Assembly (NCBI RefSeq): GCF_023856365.1
Contig: NC_064543.1
Location: 9,961,459 to 10,025,458, forward strand
Direction of reading: 5' to 3'
DNA length: 64,000 nucleotides
From: Brienomyrus brachyistius
Taxonomy: Eukaryota > Chordata > Actinopteri > Osteoglossiformes > Mormyridae
Part shown: piece after piece, positions 50,111 through 61,859 of the stretch
Numbering within the stretch: the stretch's first letter is position 1
Layout of the letters: each line of letters begins with the position of its first letter
The notes under the pieces: generated by a model
Database searches by the model: none
The model's input: the letters and a program-made list of their open reading frames with translations, nothing else
What the model was told of the DNA's origin: nothing
Translations under genes and position numbers: made by a program

Positions 50111-53100
50111 CTGAAGTGTCAACAGTGAAACAGGATGCCACATTTCGACAATAAGAGCTGTCCAGGTTTGAAGCAGAGTCAGGGAAGCGTGAGAGAGTGA
50201 AGTGAAAAAGGCATTGAGGGGCCCTTCACTGGTAATTTCCAAAAGCAAGATCAGTCTTCCGGGGTTTTCTGTGGAGGGAATTCAAGCACAGACGCCTCAT
50301 ATCCTGTTCCAAAGGCAGCTTAATTGGGTAACAATTTGGGGAAGGAAGAACATCCTTTTAAGTTGATGCACCACACAGTCTCTCTGCAACAGCGGAGTCA
50401 TCGGAATTAACTTCCGGATTTCTCCAGCACACTTAAATGGTGTTAATGACATTTTTTTCATCCTGCTGTGACATCCATCTTAGTCATTTCAGATGAGAGA
50501 ATTACAGATTTCTGCTTTTGGTCCACGCAGATAATACATTAGTATTTGCTATTTTGCAATTAAAACATATGCGTTAAAGGGCATTTGTGATAAACTGTTG
50601 CTTGATTTTCTGCATGTTCAAACTAAACAGACAGGATACTCTCATGTTAGGTATCTTCACTTACCAGGCTCCAATGTATTGCTCTCACGGTGACTAGTAA
50701 TTAAACGTTCATCCCGTTATCTAGCATAAGTTAGTCTTATAAAAGTTTGTTACCCTAGAATAATCCCTCTATGCCTGAGCAGATAGTTTAACGTAAAATC
50801 AGGCTCTAATTCCGTGGACATTTTAAACCTCTCAAAAATGCAAAATATTCCACCTGGGTTGCATTGGCAGCGCTAATTAACTTCAGAGAGGCCTCAGAGA
50901 ATGTTTTGGGGAGGCCTAGAGGGCCGGGTAGGCTGTAGCTGTTGCCACGGTCACAGAAACTCTTAGCCCTCCCCCCAGGGAGGCTTGCCGCAATGGATTC
51001 CCAGGTGCATCGTTGAGTGGAGTCTCTCAGCCCTCAGGCGGTCCACATTTCGTGTTAAGCCTCGGGTAGCTTAGCGCTCTTTCTGGATGAGATTTCAAAA
51101 GGAATTAGTCAGCTTCCCAGCGTTGGCGTCCGCCTCACACAACCAGCAGTCTCTCATTTTTTTTTCTTTCTTTTAATGGCCATCAGCAATTAAGATAGAA
51201 AGGACAGATGAAATGTGGAAGGTCTGACATCATGTACTGAATGGGCTGCATTACGATGCCTTACAAAATCTCACGTGAAAGGTATGGATTTATTTGGAAA
51301 TGTATTCATATCGCCAATCAAAGTCGTACAGTGACTATAAACTGCATTTGTCTAACCTATCACCCCTGGGAGCCCCGGATTTCCACGCGCACCAGCACTG
51401 CATGGTCCAGCCAGCGCGGTGCCAGCAGGCTTATTAATATGCCCCTGAATCTGAGCAACCATGACTATCTATTTCAGTGTTTCCCTCAGCATAATCCATA
51501 TGCATTCATTTAAATTGCACCCATATGCAGTTTAAGTAATCTCACAGTACCAGCTCCCCTGAAAAGTATGTCCTAAAGCAACATGAATGTGAACCTTATG
51601 GAGCGCAATTTAGTGAAACGTTTTGAAAAAGGTCTGGAAAACAGGGCCGAGCCCTGTGCATTGACTAAACACTGGCAACATTGTAGCATGTAAAGTTAAA
51701 CTCACCCTTTTATGGATTTACTTAGAAGCTATTCAGCTCCATCCGGTGTCCCATGTTGTAACTCTAAGCAGCCCCCAGAGAGCATCTTGAGCACTTTTCA
51801 TCTCTAAATAGACAGCCGGGACACGCAGCTGTCAGACTCCCCGCTATGTTTGCTTGTTCACCCCCAGTGGCACTTATCTCCTAATCCCCAAATCTCATGT
51901 TTAATTGCACACAATCATGAAAACAGATCTACAATGGACTGTGTACACAAAAAATGAATGTAAGTGAATGTTTTGCATTCATGTAGTGTAAATGATATAC
52001 AAATCACATATTGCTTTATATGCAGTAGTATTTTTTAATTATTATTATTATCAATAATAATTATTATATGATCATTATAGTGATCAATTTATTGTTGACT
52101 CCAGGTGACAATATAGGCTGGATTCCTCCAGAACATTCTGTCTGCATCTGCAGGCGTTGCAGTGATACAGTCATTGCTGTGTTACCGATTCCATTCACCT
52201 TGGTGCTGGTTGTCCTTTGTTTAGTTTCAACATTTCCAAGCACTATGATCGTCTGTATTGCATTGGGTCTCCTTATAATGTGCCAAAAAATAAGATGTTT
52301 GGTCACCGAATCAGATTTCAGGCCTGATTTGAAAAAGAATCTGTTTTCCTTGTGACTTCCCACTGTCGATACTTACTAATAACTGCAGAGCCAAATAACC
52401 TTCATCAGTGCTCTAAATTCTGGCTTGTTTTTTGGTTTACGGTTTTAAAGGATAAAATTCAGTGTAGCAGATGCATGATCTACTTCTGCGACAAGATCAG
52501 AGAATTGTTTGGCTATTTAAAGAAACAATTTATAATATTAAGTATATTTATATTTACAAAATGATAAAATAATGGATTTATATTTCGCCTCATTGTCCTT
52601 AATGGAAACTGAAGTTTAACAAAAAAATGACCGCTTTTAATCTCACCTTACTTAAGAGGTAGAATTATCCAATAAAATCTTTCTTAAACAGTCGACTGAA
52701 CAGCTGTGTGATTGGGGCTACAGGGTGCCAACTCAGCCTGTCATCCCAAATCATTCATGTAAAGACAACAAAGATGGCTGTACGAACTGGGTAATTTGTT
52801 TTGAGTGGACAAATGTAGTTTCTGTATCCCTTTACTTACTTTCTATACCAGAGTCAGGTAAGCAGAGCCAGACTTTGTTGCAAATCAGAATTAAAGGGAC
52901 TCAGTTTAGTCAGAGCTTTATCTTTTATCTCTGCCTCGTTTTTTGTGATCGTAACACGTAATGCTTATTTTTATCCACGCAAATGTTTATCCTGGGACTC
53001 CCTCAGGGAGGTAAGCCAAAGTCCAACCCAAACAGCACTTTCAGAAATGAAAAGCTACCCAGTACATTTCTGGGTCATGTAAATGTCAGTTGACTGAGTG

Positions 53101-53150
53101 GGAGGAGTCTTTATATGAAACGCTGTCTCTTCACTCAGACTGATGGTTCA
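49230..53150. other. Intergenic stretch between the SINE/MITE cluster and gas8
   Basis: Apart from the TTA microsatellite, no recognisable element or exon. In particular no forkhead-domain motif was found on either strand, although mammals have FOXC2 and FOXL1 next to MTHFSD. Confidence 0.5.
50071..50109 (+). repeat. (TTA)n microsatellite
   Basis: Thirteen near-perfect TTA units. Confidence 0.95.
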
Positions 53151-53152
53151 CT

Positions 53153-53158
53153 TTTATT
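53153..53158 (-). other. gas8: gas8 poly(A) signal
   Basis: Canonical AATAAA on the minus strand only 49 bases beyond the gas8 stop codon, implying a very short 3' UTR. Confidence 0.6.
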
Positions 53159-53206
53159 TCAAAATACTATCGATAAACACCGCGTCCCTGTAGCGGGCTT
53201 CGCGGC

Positions 53207-56200
53207 TCACGTTGGGGCGGACACAAGCCCAGAAGGCCCCAGACCCAGAGTCTGTCCCGTCACGCTGCTCTCTAGGGGCTTGAAACCCAGCTCTTCCACG
53301 GGGATCCCAAATGCACTGAGCTTAGCCTCGCACGTCCGCAGCAAGTCATTGTGAGCCTAGCAAAAAGACACACGGAATGACAGGTGCGGGTGAGTTGCCT
53401 GTCAAAGCTACATGTTCCACATGTAAAGAAACACATTAGCGCCATCTATTGATGAGTTGAGCACAGGGCAAGAAAGCTGGGTTTTTAACCTTTTTTATAC
53501 TAGGGACCCACCAATGAAAATGAACGAGAGCTAGGGGCTCCCTGTCAATAATACCCTCCATGAATATTTTTCACATTGTCCAAACCAGATGATTGTATTA
53601 ACGTTTGTCAGTTTATGACATGTTTCTGCGGACCCCTTGGTAACCCCACCCCAAGTTGAAAACCCCAACTTTGCAGCGAGAATGATGATGCAATACGCTC
53701 ACCTTGCACGCACGAGCTAATTCATACTGCAGGTCTTTGATGGTGAGGTTCTTAGCATCCAAAACATCCTGAAAAGAGAGAGATATGCTCACGCAATATG
53801 CTCACATATGCTCACGCAAACTAAATTCAACTCAATGAAAAAGATACATATAAAATATGTATACAACTATGGACTAGACCAGTGTGCACTGCAGTGCAAC
53901 ACATCAGGGTCGTGATAACCTACATTACACAGGCAGTCAAACAAAATGCCATTTAAGTCATTTTTATGCGAGTATAAATCTATGATCTCTGTAAAAGTTG
54001 TGAGTCACAGTGGTCCTGAAGAATTTGAAGTGACAGAGGCCTAAAAAGTTTTGGAAAATAACCGGATTGATCTAGACTGGGGGGGCCAATATAATATGCT
54101 TTCATGGGGCCCAAAATCTCTGGCAACACCCCTGTACAGATAAATAACTTTAAACATTTGTTTTGACTGCCTAAGTCTTTGGGATAATGCTGTATATTTA
54201 TTGCATTAAATCATGCTTTTATCCACTGGAAAAAGTGAATATTTTATCTCAATGGTGCTGGGAAGTAGCTCACTGCTGGCCCAGGTGTAGGCAGCTCTTG
54301 GTCTGAAGTATACACACCCTAGAGCCTACAGAACATAAAGGCCAGCTAAGCAAAGCCTGAATGTAGCTCCAACTCCGCAAAGTTTGGCTTTCATCTATAC
54401 AGCAGCCAAGCGGTGAAAACAACAATCAGAAATGAGCTCAGGTGCAGTGTGGCATGCTGGGAGCTTGAGGATTAAACGAGAGGAGCAGGTCGCGGAAAGG
54501 TGTACCTCCAGCTTGCGGCTCGCCACGCTAAGAGCCGTGGGCTCCAGGTTGGAGGCAGACAGGACTTCATTCAGCTGAGCTTCTTTCTTCTCCAGGGTGT
54601 CAGCCAGAACCTCCAGCTTCTTCTCCAGGAGCAAGTTTTTGAAGCCGCTCTTCTGCTGCACCTCCTGAATGGCCTGCGTGAACTTCTGGTACAGTTCATC
54701 CCTCTCTGCCTGGACCTGTTTAGGTGAGCATGGTGGTCATCTGGAGGCTCAAACAAAACATCTCAATTCACACAGTATCATACACAGTGCAAGGAACAGG
54801 AGATTTCCTGTTTAGTGATATGCAAGTGGCCATTCAGATTTCTACATAGCTCACAATTCCAAATGAGGGTCCCTTCACTTCGTGAAGGTTATTGGTATTA
54901 AGTTTTAACTTTAAAATCACAAGCAAACCTGGGGATCAGCAGGCCTGCTCCAAAGAACCTGGAGACCTGTTGACCTGAGATGTCTTGGCCCATTACCAAA
55001 ATCTTGGCTTTGATGTGCATGATCCTGATCTTTTGACATGCTTGTCAAAAGTCCTTTGGCTCTGACATTCAGTATGACTTGAAAAGACTGTCTGCTGATT
55101 CTCCGCTGGACAGAATACAGCTGCTACTTTCATAACACTCAAGCAACTGGTACTAAGACTAGTAAGGAGATAAGGGTGAGGTATCGCCTCTGTGAGACCC
55201 ACTAACTTACTTCCACCTCTTAAGAATAAAAATCGTCCAACTGACCATTACATCATATATGATCAATATATGATCCCATATGATCCAAACTTAGATCAAA
55301 TGAAGAGACATTTGGCCAAGTTTTGTGTGGGTCCAAGTGCATAAATCAGGTTCTATCAGGCAAAACTGCTCTGTGGACTTATATGTGTTTTCGGAAATGC
55401 AACATTACATCATCTCACCTTGCCGAACCTCTGTTCTACCACTTCATGTTCCCACTTTAGGTCCTTATTCTCCTTTTCTGCAATCTTCAGATGTGCTTTG
55501 GCCCGCTGTGGGGAGACCAAGCTGTCTTCAGCTTAAACACACCACCCAGTGCTGAGATCTGCTGCAGTATTTCACACTAGCATGTTTCTGCTCATTGCAG
55601 AAGTTGAAGCTACTGGCCGACTTCAACTGAAAAAAAAACTGGAAATAAAGAAATGCTGCAGATTTTACCAAACTAAACATTTGCTCAGTATCACTTCATC
55701 TTCCTCAAATACCATGAGATCCATATCCAATAACAGTATGAAATGAAAACACGGACAAAGCCAGTAAAACAGAGCCAATACCGTGAAGCTCACAGCAGGC
55801 TTTCGGCAATAAACTCACCGCTAGGGAGCCTTTGTCCATATCATAGTTAGCCAGCTGCTTCTTCTGCTCCGCCAGCTGGCCGCTGGCCTTCTGCAGAGCC
55901 TCCGTCAGGCGCTTGTTCTGCTGCTGCACCTCTGCCATCTCCTTCTCCATCCTCTCTTCCTTCTTCTTTTTCTCATCAACTTGCTCCTTCAATGAAGATG
56001 CCGGATGCAGTATATCACTCGCTGCCACCGGAGGCACACGGGTGGACCTCTTCTGTGCCGCTCCATGCACTGCGGAGTCAGGCACTGCCTTACTGCTATA
56101 CATCCCCCCCCCCCCCCACCGTCGCCACCCAAGTCCTCACCTTGAGTGAGTTAATGAGGGACAGGTTGTTGATAGTGATGTCATTGTAGTAGTTCTTTAT

Positions 56201-58289
56201 GTCACTGAAGGCCTTCTCATGGTTCTTCATCAGTGTATCGATGTGGCCGTTCTTCCTCTCCTCTATCTCATGAATTTCTGTTTTCCTCCTCAAATCCAGC
56301 TCCGCTCTCATAGCCTCCATTTTCTTTTTATACTTTGCCTCTATTTCTGTGAAAAGGTTAATAAATTATATATATATAAAATGATAGGTTCCATGTTGTA
56401 CTATGCAGCACGTCCGTCATCCCTAAACGTACATGTACATGGGTTCTATATGTGTGATCTTATATTTGTTGCATAACAAACCTCGTACTTGCCGTTCAAA
56501 ATCACTCATTGTTTTGGTAACTTCTTCCTCTTGCTTCTGTTGAAATTTCAGTTAGCAAAGGAGAGCTGGTGAGATCTATCATATCGTACAAATGTCATAA
56601 CCCATTTCTAATTACCACAAACTACCACAAAACCTTCGAAGGAAACACTGAGAAGCATAGGGGAGAGTCCACATACCAGCTTGAGGCTCTTCACTAGGTC
56701 CTCATGCCCTAGCTCCTGCTCCTTGTAATCCACCTTGAGAGCCCGCATGGCCCTCCGCAGCTCGTTCTCCTGGCTTCCGTGCTCCTTCTGCATCACCTTG
56801 CTGCTCAGCACTCCTTCGGCCTTCAGCTCGGCGACGTTGTTCTGATGTTCATACAGTAGGTGCTTCACCTTCTGCTTATAAACCTGTACAGAGACAAATT
56901 GGATAGAACAATGAAGCAACGTGTGTAGATCCCACATCTCAGCCACAGCAAAGACCGGAGCTTAGCCCGTTTTTACAGCTAAGCAGTCAAAATTCAACTT
57001 CTTACATTCCAAGACAACTAATGTCGACTCAGCCCACATCGCTGTCTATGCAGTCCCTTCCTGATCCTCCACAGGTGTAGGCGGACATGTTGCCAGTGGT
57101 ATGTGCCTTTGCCTTGCACCATTAGTCACTGATTGATTTCACCCACTACTCAGAGTCATTGGGGGTCCGGAGTCTATCTCGAAGTCTACGCGCACAAGGC
57201 AGGGAATAACCCAGGATGGGGCACCAACCTATCGCAGGGAGCAAACTCACACACCATTCACTCACACATGCATACCTACAGGCAATTTGGTAACTCCAAT
57301 TAACCTTAGCATGTTTTTGACTGTGGGGGGAAACTGGAGTACCGAGAGGAAACCGTACATCTACATAGGGAGAACATACAAACTCCACACATATGGATCC
57401 AGAGCGGGGACTTGAACCCTGGTCCCAGAGGTGTGAGGCAACAGTGCTAACTGATGCTTAATTCCACTAATGGTCCCAAAAACTGATTTTCAAAAAGCGC
57501 ACTTACCTTGATTTCCACTTGATGTCGATCTTCACACTCCTCCATCTCCCTGTCCCGGTTCCTGAGCTCCGCCTTCTTCTCCTCCAGCTGCCTCCTGGTG
57601 ATCTCCCAGAAGGTATGGATCTTGTCCCTCTCCAGCTGGAAGTAGTTGCGCTCCTCCCTTTCTCTATCCAGCTCATCCCGGAGCCGCACAATGTGCTCCT
57701 CCAGCTTTAACATCCCCAGAGTTAAATGTTCATTTGTTCATTTGTGCAGTTACAGGCTCTACACGGTCCATAATTAACTGAACAGCATACGGATCTTTAT
57801 ATGACTTAATATAAACACTAAACAGAGCATCGATCGCACGCAGATCCAGTCAAAGGTCCTACCTGCTCCTTCGACATCTCTTCAGTGGAGAGACCATCTA
57901 CCACAGTGGGGGGTTTTCCCTTTGCCGACTTAGCAGCTTTCTTTTTCGGAGGCTGAAATATAGAGTATTAGCTACTAGACCATTCCATGTCAGTGTCTGG
58001 TAACGGCTTTTGTGCACATATGCAACATTTTAGCTAGACTAGCTATCTCTCTAGATGGACGCAGCGTCGCCTGCTGTTGTCAAAACATTTGATGGACATT
58101 TTGCTAAAACGCTGCTTTAAGGTTTATCACACCAACTAGCTAGTGTGTTAACAAATTTCACATCTGCGGCAACTTTTCTGGAAAGCTACGTTCATATAGT
58201 TTAGGATTCGACGTCACACGAAGGATAGTAAATAATAACAAATTATGGTCAAGCAAGTATAATCGTTGGTAGTGGCTTACCATGTTCAT
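53207..58289 (-). CDS. gas8: Growth arrest-specific 8 / dynein regulatory complex subunit 4 (eleven coding exons)
   Basis: Coiled-coil subunit of the nexin-dynein regulatory complex of motile cilia; human mutations cause primary ciliary dyskinesia. Coding exons in transcript order: 58289-58281, 57952-57863, 57704-57507, 56883-56677, 56536-56482, 56346-56141, 55986-55819, 55505-55419, 54715-54506, 53768-53703, 53356-53207. All are in frame, giving 481 residues from the upper ATG or 479 from the lower (human 478). Landmarks: lysine-rich N-terminus [30 protein letters not shown] (52-68), KNYYNDIT (237-244), then heptad-rich coiled coil to a C-terminus ending GLVSAPT. Exon 1 holds only ATG AAC ATG before the gtaagc donor. 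The second ATG has A at -3 and gives MPPKKK, resembling human MAPKKK; the first has a weak context. The frame is open further upstream to an ATG at 58481, beyond the likely promoter. Confidence 0.96.
53479..53666. mobile_element. Probable hAT-type non-autonomous element, gas8 intron 10
   Basis: Ends GGGTTTTTAACCTT and AAGTTGAAAACCCC form an imperfect inverted repeat. Inner blocks gggacccaccaatgaaaatg and gcggaccccttggtaacccc resemble the known fish repeat starting GGTTTTCAACC. No coding capacity. Confidence 0.5.
57151..57453 (-). mobile_element. HE1/DANA-like tRNA-derived SINE in gas8 intron 3
   Basis: Read on the minus strand, this has an internal Pol III B box GGTTCAAGTCC (57418-57408), followed by the segment typical of fish HE1/DANA-type SINEs: a gtggagtttgtatgttctcc stretch, then tttccccccacagtc, then aattggag. 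The 3' part corresponds to the GGGTCAT...TAAGTGG tail seen in other fragments in this window. It lies wholly inside an intron. Family assignment is from memory of the consensus. Confidence 0.75.
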
Positions 58290-58376
58290 ATAACCAGTGC
58301 AAGACGATGGTAATAAATGGTAGAGGAAGGGGGGTATTTTGAGTTGTGATTCCTGTAGCGGACAGCAAACGAAGCC

Positions 58377-58389
58377 GTTTCTTAGCAAC
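58377..58389. promoter_or_regulatory. gas8: RFX X-box in the gas8 promoter
   Basis: GTTTCTTAGCAAC on the + strand fits the RFX X-box consensus RYYNYY-N(1-3)-RRNRAC at every position, with a one-base spacer. It sits about 90 bp upstream of the first gas8 ATG. X-boxes close to the start are typical of ciliary genes, which matches the Gas8/Drc4 role. Occupancy is inferred. Confidence 0.65.
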
Positions 58390-58399
58390 GTGGCGGCTT

Positions 58400-58445
58400 T
58401 CTCGCGATAAACGGGATTCGCCGGAAGGTTTGGGGGCGGGGCCAG
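58400..58445. promoter_or_regulatory. gas8: GC-rich core promoter elements of gas8
   Basis: Clustered motifs just beyond the X-box: TCTCGCGATA at about 58400-58409 (close to the TCTCGCGAGA promoter motif), an ETS-like CCGGAAG at 58421-58427, and a GC box GGGGGCGGGGCC at 58432-58443. No TATA box is seen. Together they look like a CpG-type housekeeping promoter firing into gas8 on the minus strand. Confidence 0.5.
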
Positions 58446-59550
58446 TCGTGTCGGAGGGCCAGTCGTCTCAATGCTGTACAAGCTTATTAAATCATGTGCA
58501 AGTTTTCCATACGGCAGCCATGGTCTGGCAAATTTGAATAATACTGCGCCCCGGTAAACTGGAAGTGTGTGTCATTTTTAATAGTCAGTCAGCAGTATAA
58601 TGGTGAAATCATGAAGCGTATGGCTTTCAGTGAATGCCAGTTTATGTTGGCCTTGTCAATGGATAATAGCTAAATATATCGATATGTTTGTTTCAATGTC
58701 AACATAAAATGTGCAAGATGAAAAAACAGTAAAACTGGTATGACGAAGTGTTGTTCTTCATTAAAGACATTCACAAACCATTATTTTTTAATTAATACTT
58801 TTATCCACTAGAGGGCAGAATCTGCCTGGCAACACCCGTGCGGCCAAAAATTATTTTCTAATTTATTTATGTCAGTGAAATTATATTTCAGTATTATTTA
58901 TAAGACACTTGCATTTTACTTTAATTTTGTTTAAAGGTAAAATATCATCAAGATAGCGTCACTCATTACATCTTCTTTATTAACTAATAAAAGCGCATCA
59001 ATTGTATTAGTCATATTAATATTAGATATGTCGTTCACGAGTGATATATAATTTATATAATATAATATATGCATAATTCATCCGGTGGTGTTTCTCATAT
59101 GAAATAGAAATCTATATATTAGAAGAAGTCTTTCTGTTAGGTCTATATTCTCTCGGTGATTAATTAAACATTTGGGATTGCATTAACTTTAACTAGTTAT
59201 GTGGCTTAGTTTTTTAGAACCAACAAAACAAAAAAAAAGTATATTTTTATCCCGAAGAAGCGCTGATTCCAAGAATGACGGTGCATATTTCATACAGGTG
59301 CAGGTCCCGGGGATGAAGGGTGTGGCAATGGCAGTGGAACTGAAATACAAAACAAACACGAGAAAACACCATTTGTACCCAGTAGTACCTTTACACATAG
59401 AATGCAAACTGGGGAAGCCTTTTGTTTTCTGCCACTGTCACTCATATTCCCCCCAGCATCTCCGACTCTTCATAGTCTGCGCCCAGTTCCAAACCAACAC
59501 CCCTCCCATGACAGTTCATCCCTTTAGTGTGGGCAGTCTGCCAAGATGCC

Positions 59551-59553
59551 ACA

Positions 59554-59590
<37 letters not shown>
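59551..59590 (+). repeat. (CA)n microsatellite
   Basis: CA repeat with one CATA interruption, upstream of the gas8 promoter region and outside any recognised gene. Confidence 0.95.
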
Positions 59591-59592
<2 letters not shown>

Positions 59593-60691
59593 TCACGCAC
59601 CGCCTATCCCACTCTCCAGATCTCTCCGTCTCTTTCCTCCGCAGTTTCCCTCGTCCCGGCTCATTTACTATGCTGTGCTCACTGTGAGCAAAGGCACCGT
59701 GATCAGCAGAGCGATCGTCCTCCCTCTCTCCCTGTCTTGCGGCTCACGGTGGCAGCGTCCCCGGAACTGCCGTGCTCGTGTGGGGATGCGTCGCCGGTGA
59801 GGATCGCTGGTGGGGGGCAAAAAGGGGTGTCGCTGGTGTCTGATGCCGTGGAGAGTGGAGCCGGCGCGTCTCTCTCTCCCCCGCTGTATATCTCGCTCCC
59901 TCTCTCTTTATGCATGCTGCCTTAGACAGCCTTGCACACTCCCCCTGACTGGATGGAGGCACAAGGAGGGGCAAGTACCCCAGGTAGGTGCAAGCTATAG
60001 ATCCTGACTGATATAACGTACAGATATATGGGGAGGGGGGCGTATATGGGGAAAGACACGTAGGAATGAAACTCACTGTAAATGTGAAATACGGGCAGCA
60101 AACGCTCTGACAATGACAATTTGAAAATATGTGTATTTATAACAAGTTGTTTCGCATGTAACAAAAAAGAGAAACTTAATTGTCACGCCTCATGCCGAAG
60201 TGGGACTGTTATTTCGTATTCATTGATTAAATACCGTTTTCTGTGCCTTTGTTAAAATTTTGAGTTATAGTAAAAACAGTTGTTTTCAGTTTGATCTGAC
60301 AAGAAGCCCCTGAGACACCACTCGCTGTAACGTTTTATAATAATATAATACTCTTAACTTGCTGCGTTATATATGTTATCTTTGCTCATTAAGATACGTG
60401 TATTTCCTGAGCAACTGATTATCACAATAATGTAGAAAAAGTGGCCTGTTGGTGTAGCCCGGCTGGATGGGAATGCGGCTCCTATCTCACTTTTATAAAT
60501 GTCAGCTATCGGTATTGTATAGCATTCGCGATCCGCGTCTGGTTTGTCTATGTCAATGATGCCTTACATACATTAACATTTCGATCATGTTAAATTATTT
60601 TTTTAAATTGTATATCATAACCCAAAATCTCTTAAGTAGATCGTCCCCTCGCTAATGCTGGGGTTCGTGGAGCAGGAAGGTTAGTTGTCAA

Positions 60692-60877
60692 ATGCAGGGC
60701 AGCACCTGCGCCAAACAAAAACCAACCGGCTTCAGTCTGAGCCGCTTCGCCACCAGACATCTGGCGAACAGCTTCAAAGTATCTCCTCCCGGCTCTTCCC
60801 AACGCGAGGAAACACTGTCCGCTAGCAAAGGCGCCTACGCTGGCGCAGCACCCCTGCGTTATGTAGATGATCGATAG
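60692..60877 (+). CDS. Unrecognised 61-codon ORF, possible first exon
   Basis: An ATG-to-TAG frame beginning MQGSTCAKQKPTGFSLSRF, with balanced codon use and higher GC than its surroundings, about 2.4 kb from the gas8 start on the opposite strand. The ATG context is weak (C at -3). I do not recognise the protein, and no donor site clearly continues it. It could be a small gene, the first exon of a gene extending past 64 kb, or chance. Confidence 0.2.
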   Translation: MQGSTCAKQKPTGFSLSRFATRHLANSFKVSPPGSSQREETLSASKGAYAGAAPLRYVDDR

Positions 60878-61500
60878 TCTTCGCCTCTCTGTGCCTCTGC
60901 TCTGATGCCTATTGTTTCACAGCCGCTGCATGACTCAAGCGTGGGGAAAATACATCACAAAAAACATCCACCACACCCTAACCTATCTATAGTATATGTA
61001 GCATTTGCATATATGTCAACGCTACAAGATTACAGAAATCCGAATCTCTACCACCTGTATTTCATAACATGACACTCTTGATGTATATATTCAAAGGTGA
61101 CATAATAAAATTAGTCCAAAATTAGTTTCTTATAAACATCCGAGGATAGATTAACAGAATGACACAGGCTTACTCAGAAATGATCGCTTCCTTTGATAAT
61201 GTATTGTTGGCGAGCATGCACCATTGTTAAATACGCTATAGTTGACTTTCGCTGTCTCACAGGCGAACCCCGTAGCATAAAGCATGCGGTGCATGACTGC
61301 ATAGCCGCTGTCTCTCTGGTGCACGTTTTAATCACCATCCCATGAATGCGAGGCTGCATTTCCGTAAACTAAATTACTGCTATGATTAATTACCGCTGAA
61401 TCAACTGTGAACTCTCTCTGCTAGTGTCTAATGGATTTTAATACTTGTACTGAAGGCAGCCCAGTCAAAAAAGTTAAACTATAGCAAATGCACACGTCAT

Positions 61501-61556
61501 AACAATAATAACAAATATAATAATAATAATAATAACAACAACAACAATAATAATTA
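61501..61556 (+). repeat. AAT/AAC trinucleotide microsatellite
   Basis: Compound run of AAT then AAC then AAT units. Confidence 0.9.
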
Positions 61557-61714
61557 CTATTATATAGCCCTGATGGAGTACCTCAGTGAGATCTATATTA
61601 ACAATTGGCACTCATAACATTTGCTGGTATTTGTTCCAAACAACTGCTCCATTTAATTCAGCCGTTGAAAAATATCGATCAATATGTCGCATACAATAAA
61701 TAGTAAAGGTAACG

Positions 61715-61850
61715 GACCATCCATCCATCCATCTGTCCTCTAACCACTTAAAACTGAAGTGGGTCGCATTCAGTATACGGCACACGGCTGGGATGCACCC
61801 CTGGGACGTAAGTCCATTACAGGACACATACATAATATTCAAAACTTCCC
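61715..61850 (-). mobile_element. SINE 3'-end fragment
   Basis: ATCC tetranucleotide tail followed by ctgtcctctaaccactta, gaagtgggtcgcattcag and tgcacccctgggacg, the diverged tail portion of the HE1-like family on the minus strand. Confidence 0.5.
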
Positions 61851-61859
61851 CCTGAGCTA

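Noticed and set aside
52068..52355. 95-codon ORF with a hydrophobic, membrane-like stretch
   Set aside because: No signal peptide or recognised family, an overlapping ORF of equal length on the other strand, and an AT-rich start. Most likely chance.
53783..53820. Short tandem atatgctcac units in gas8 intron 9
   Set aside because: Three imperfect units only; no CRISPR-like spacing and no expectation of CRISPR in a vertebrate genome.
59199..59687. 162-codon ORF
   Set aside because: Its C-terminal third is CA repeat translation, the rest has no recognisable domain, and overlapping frames are open too.
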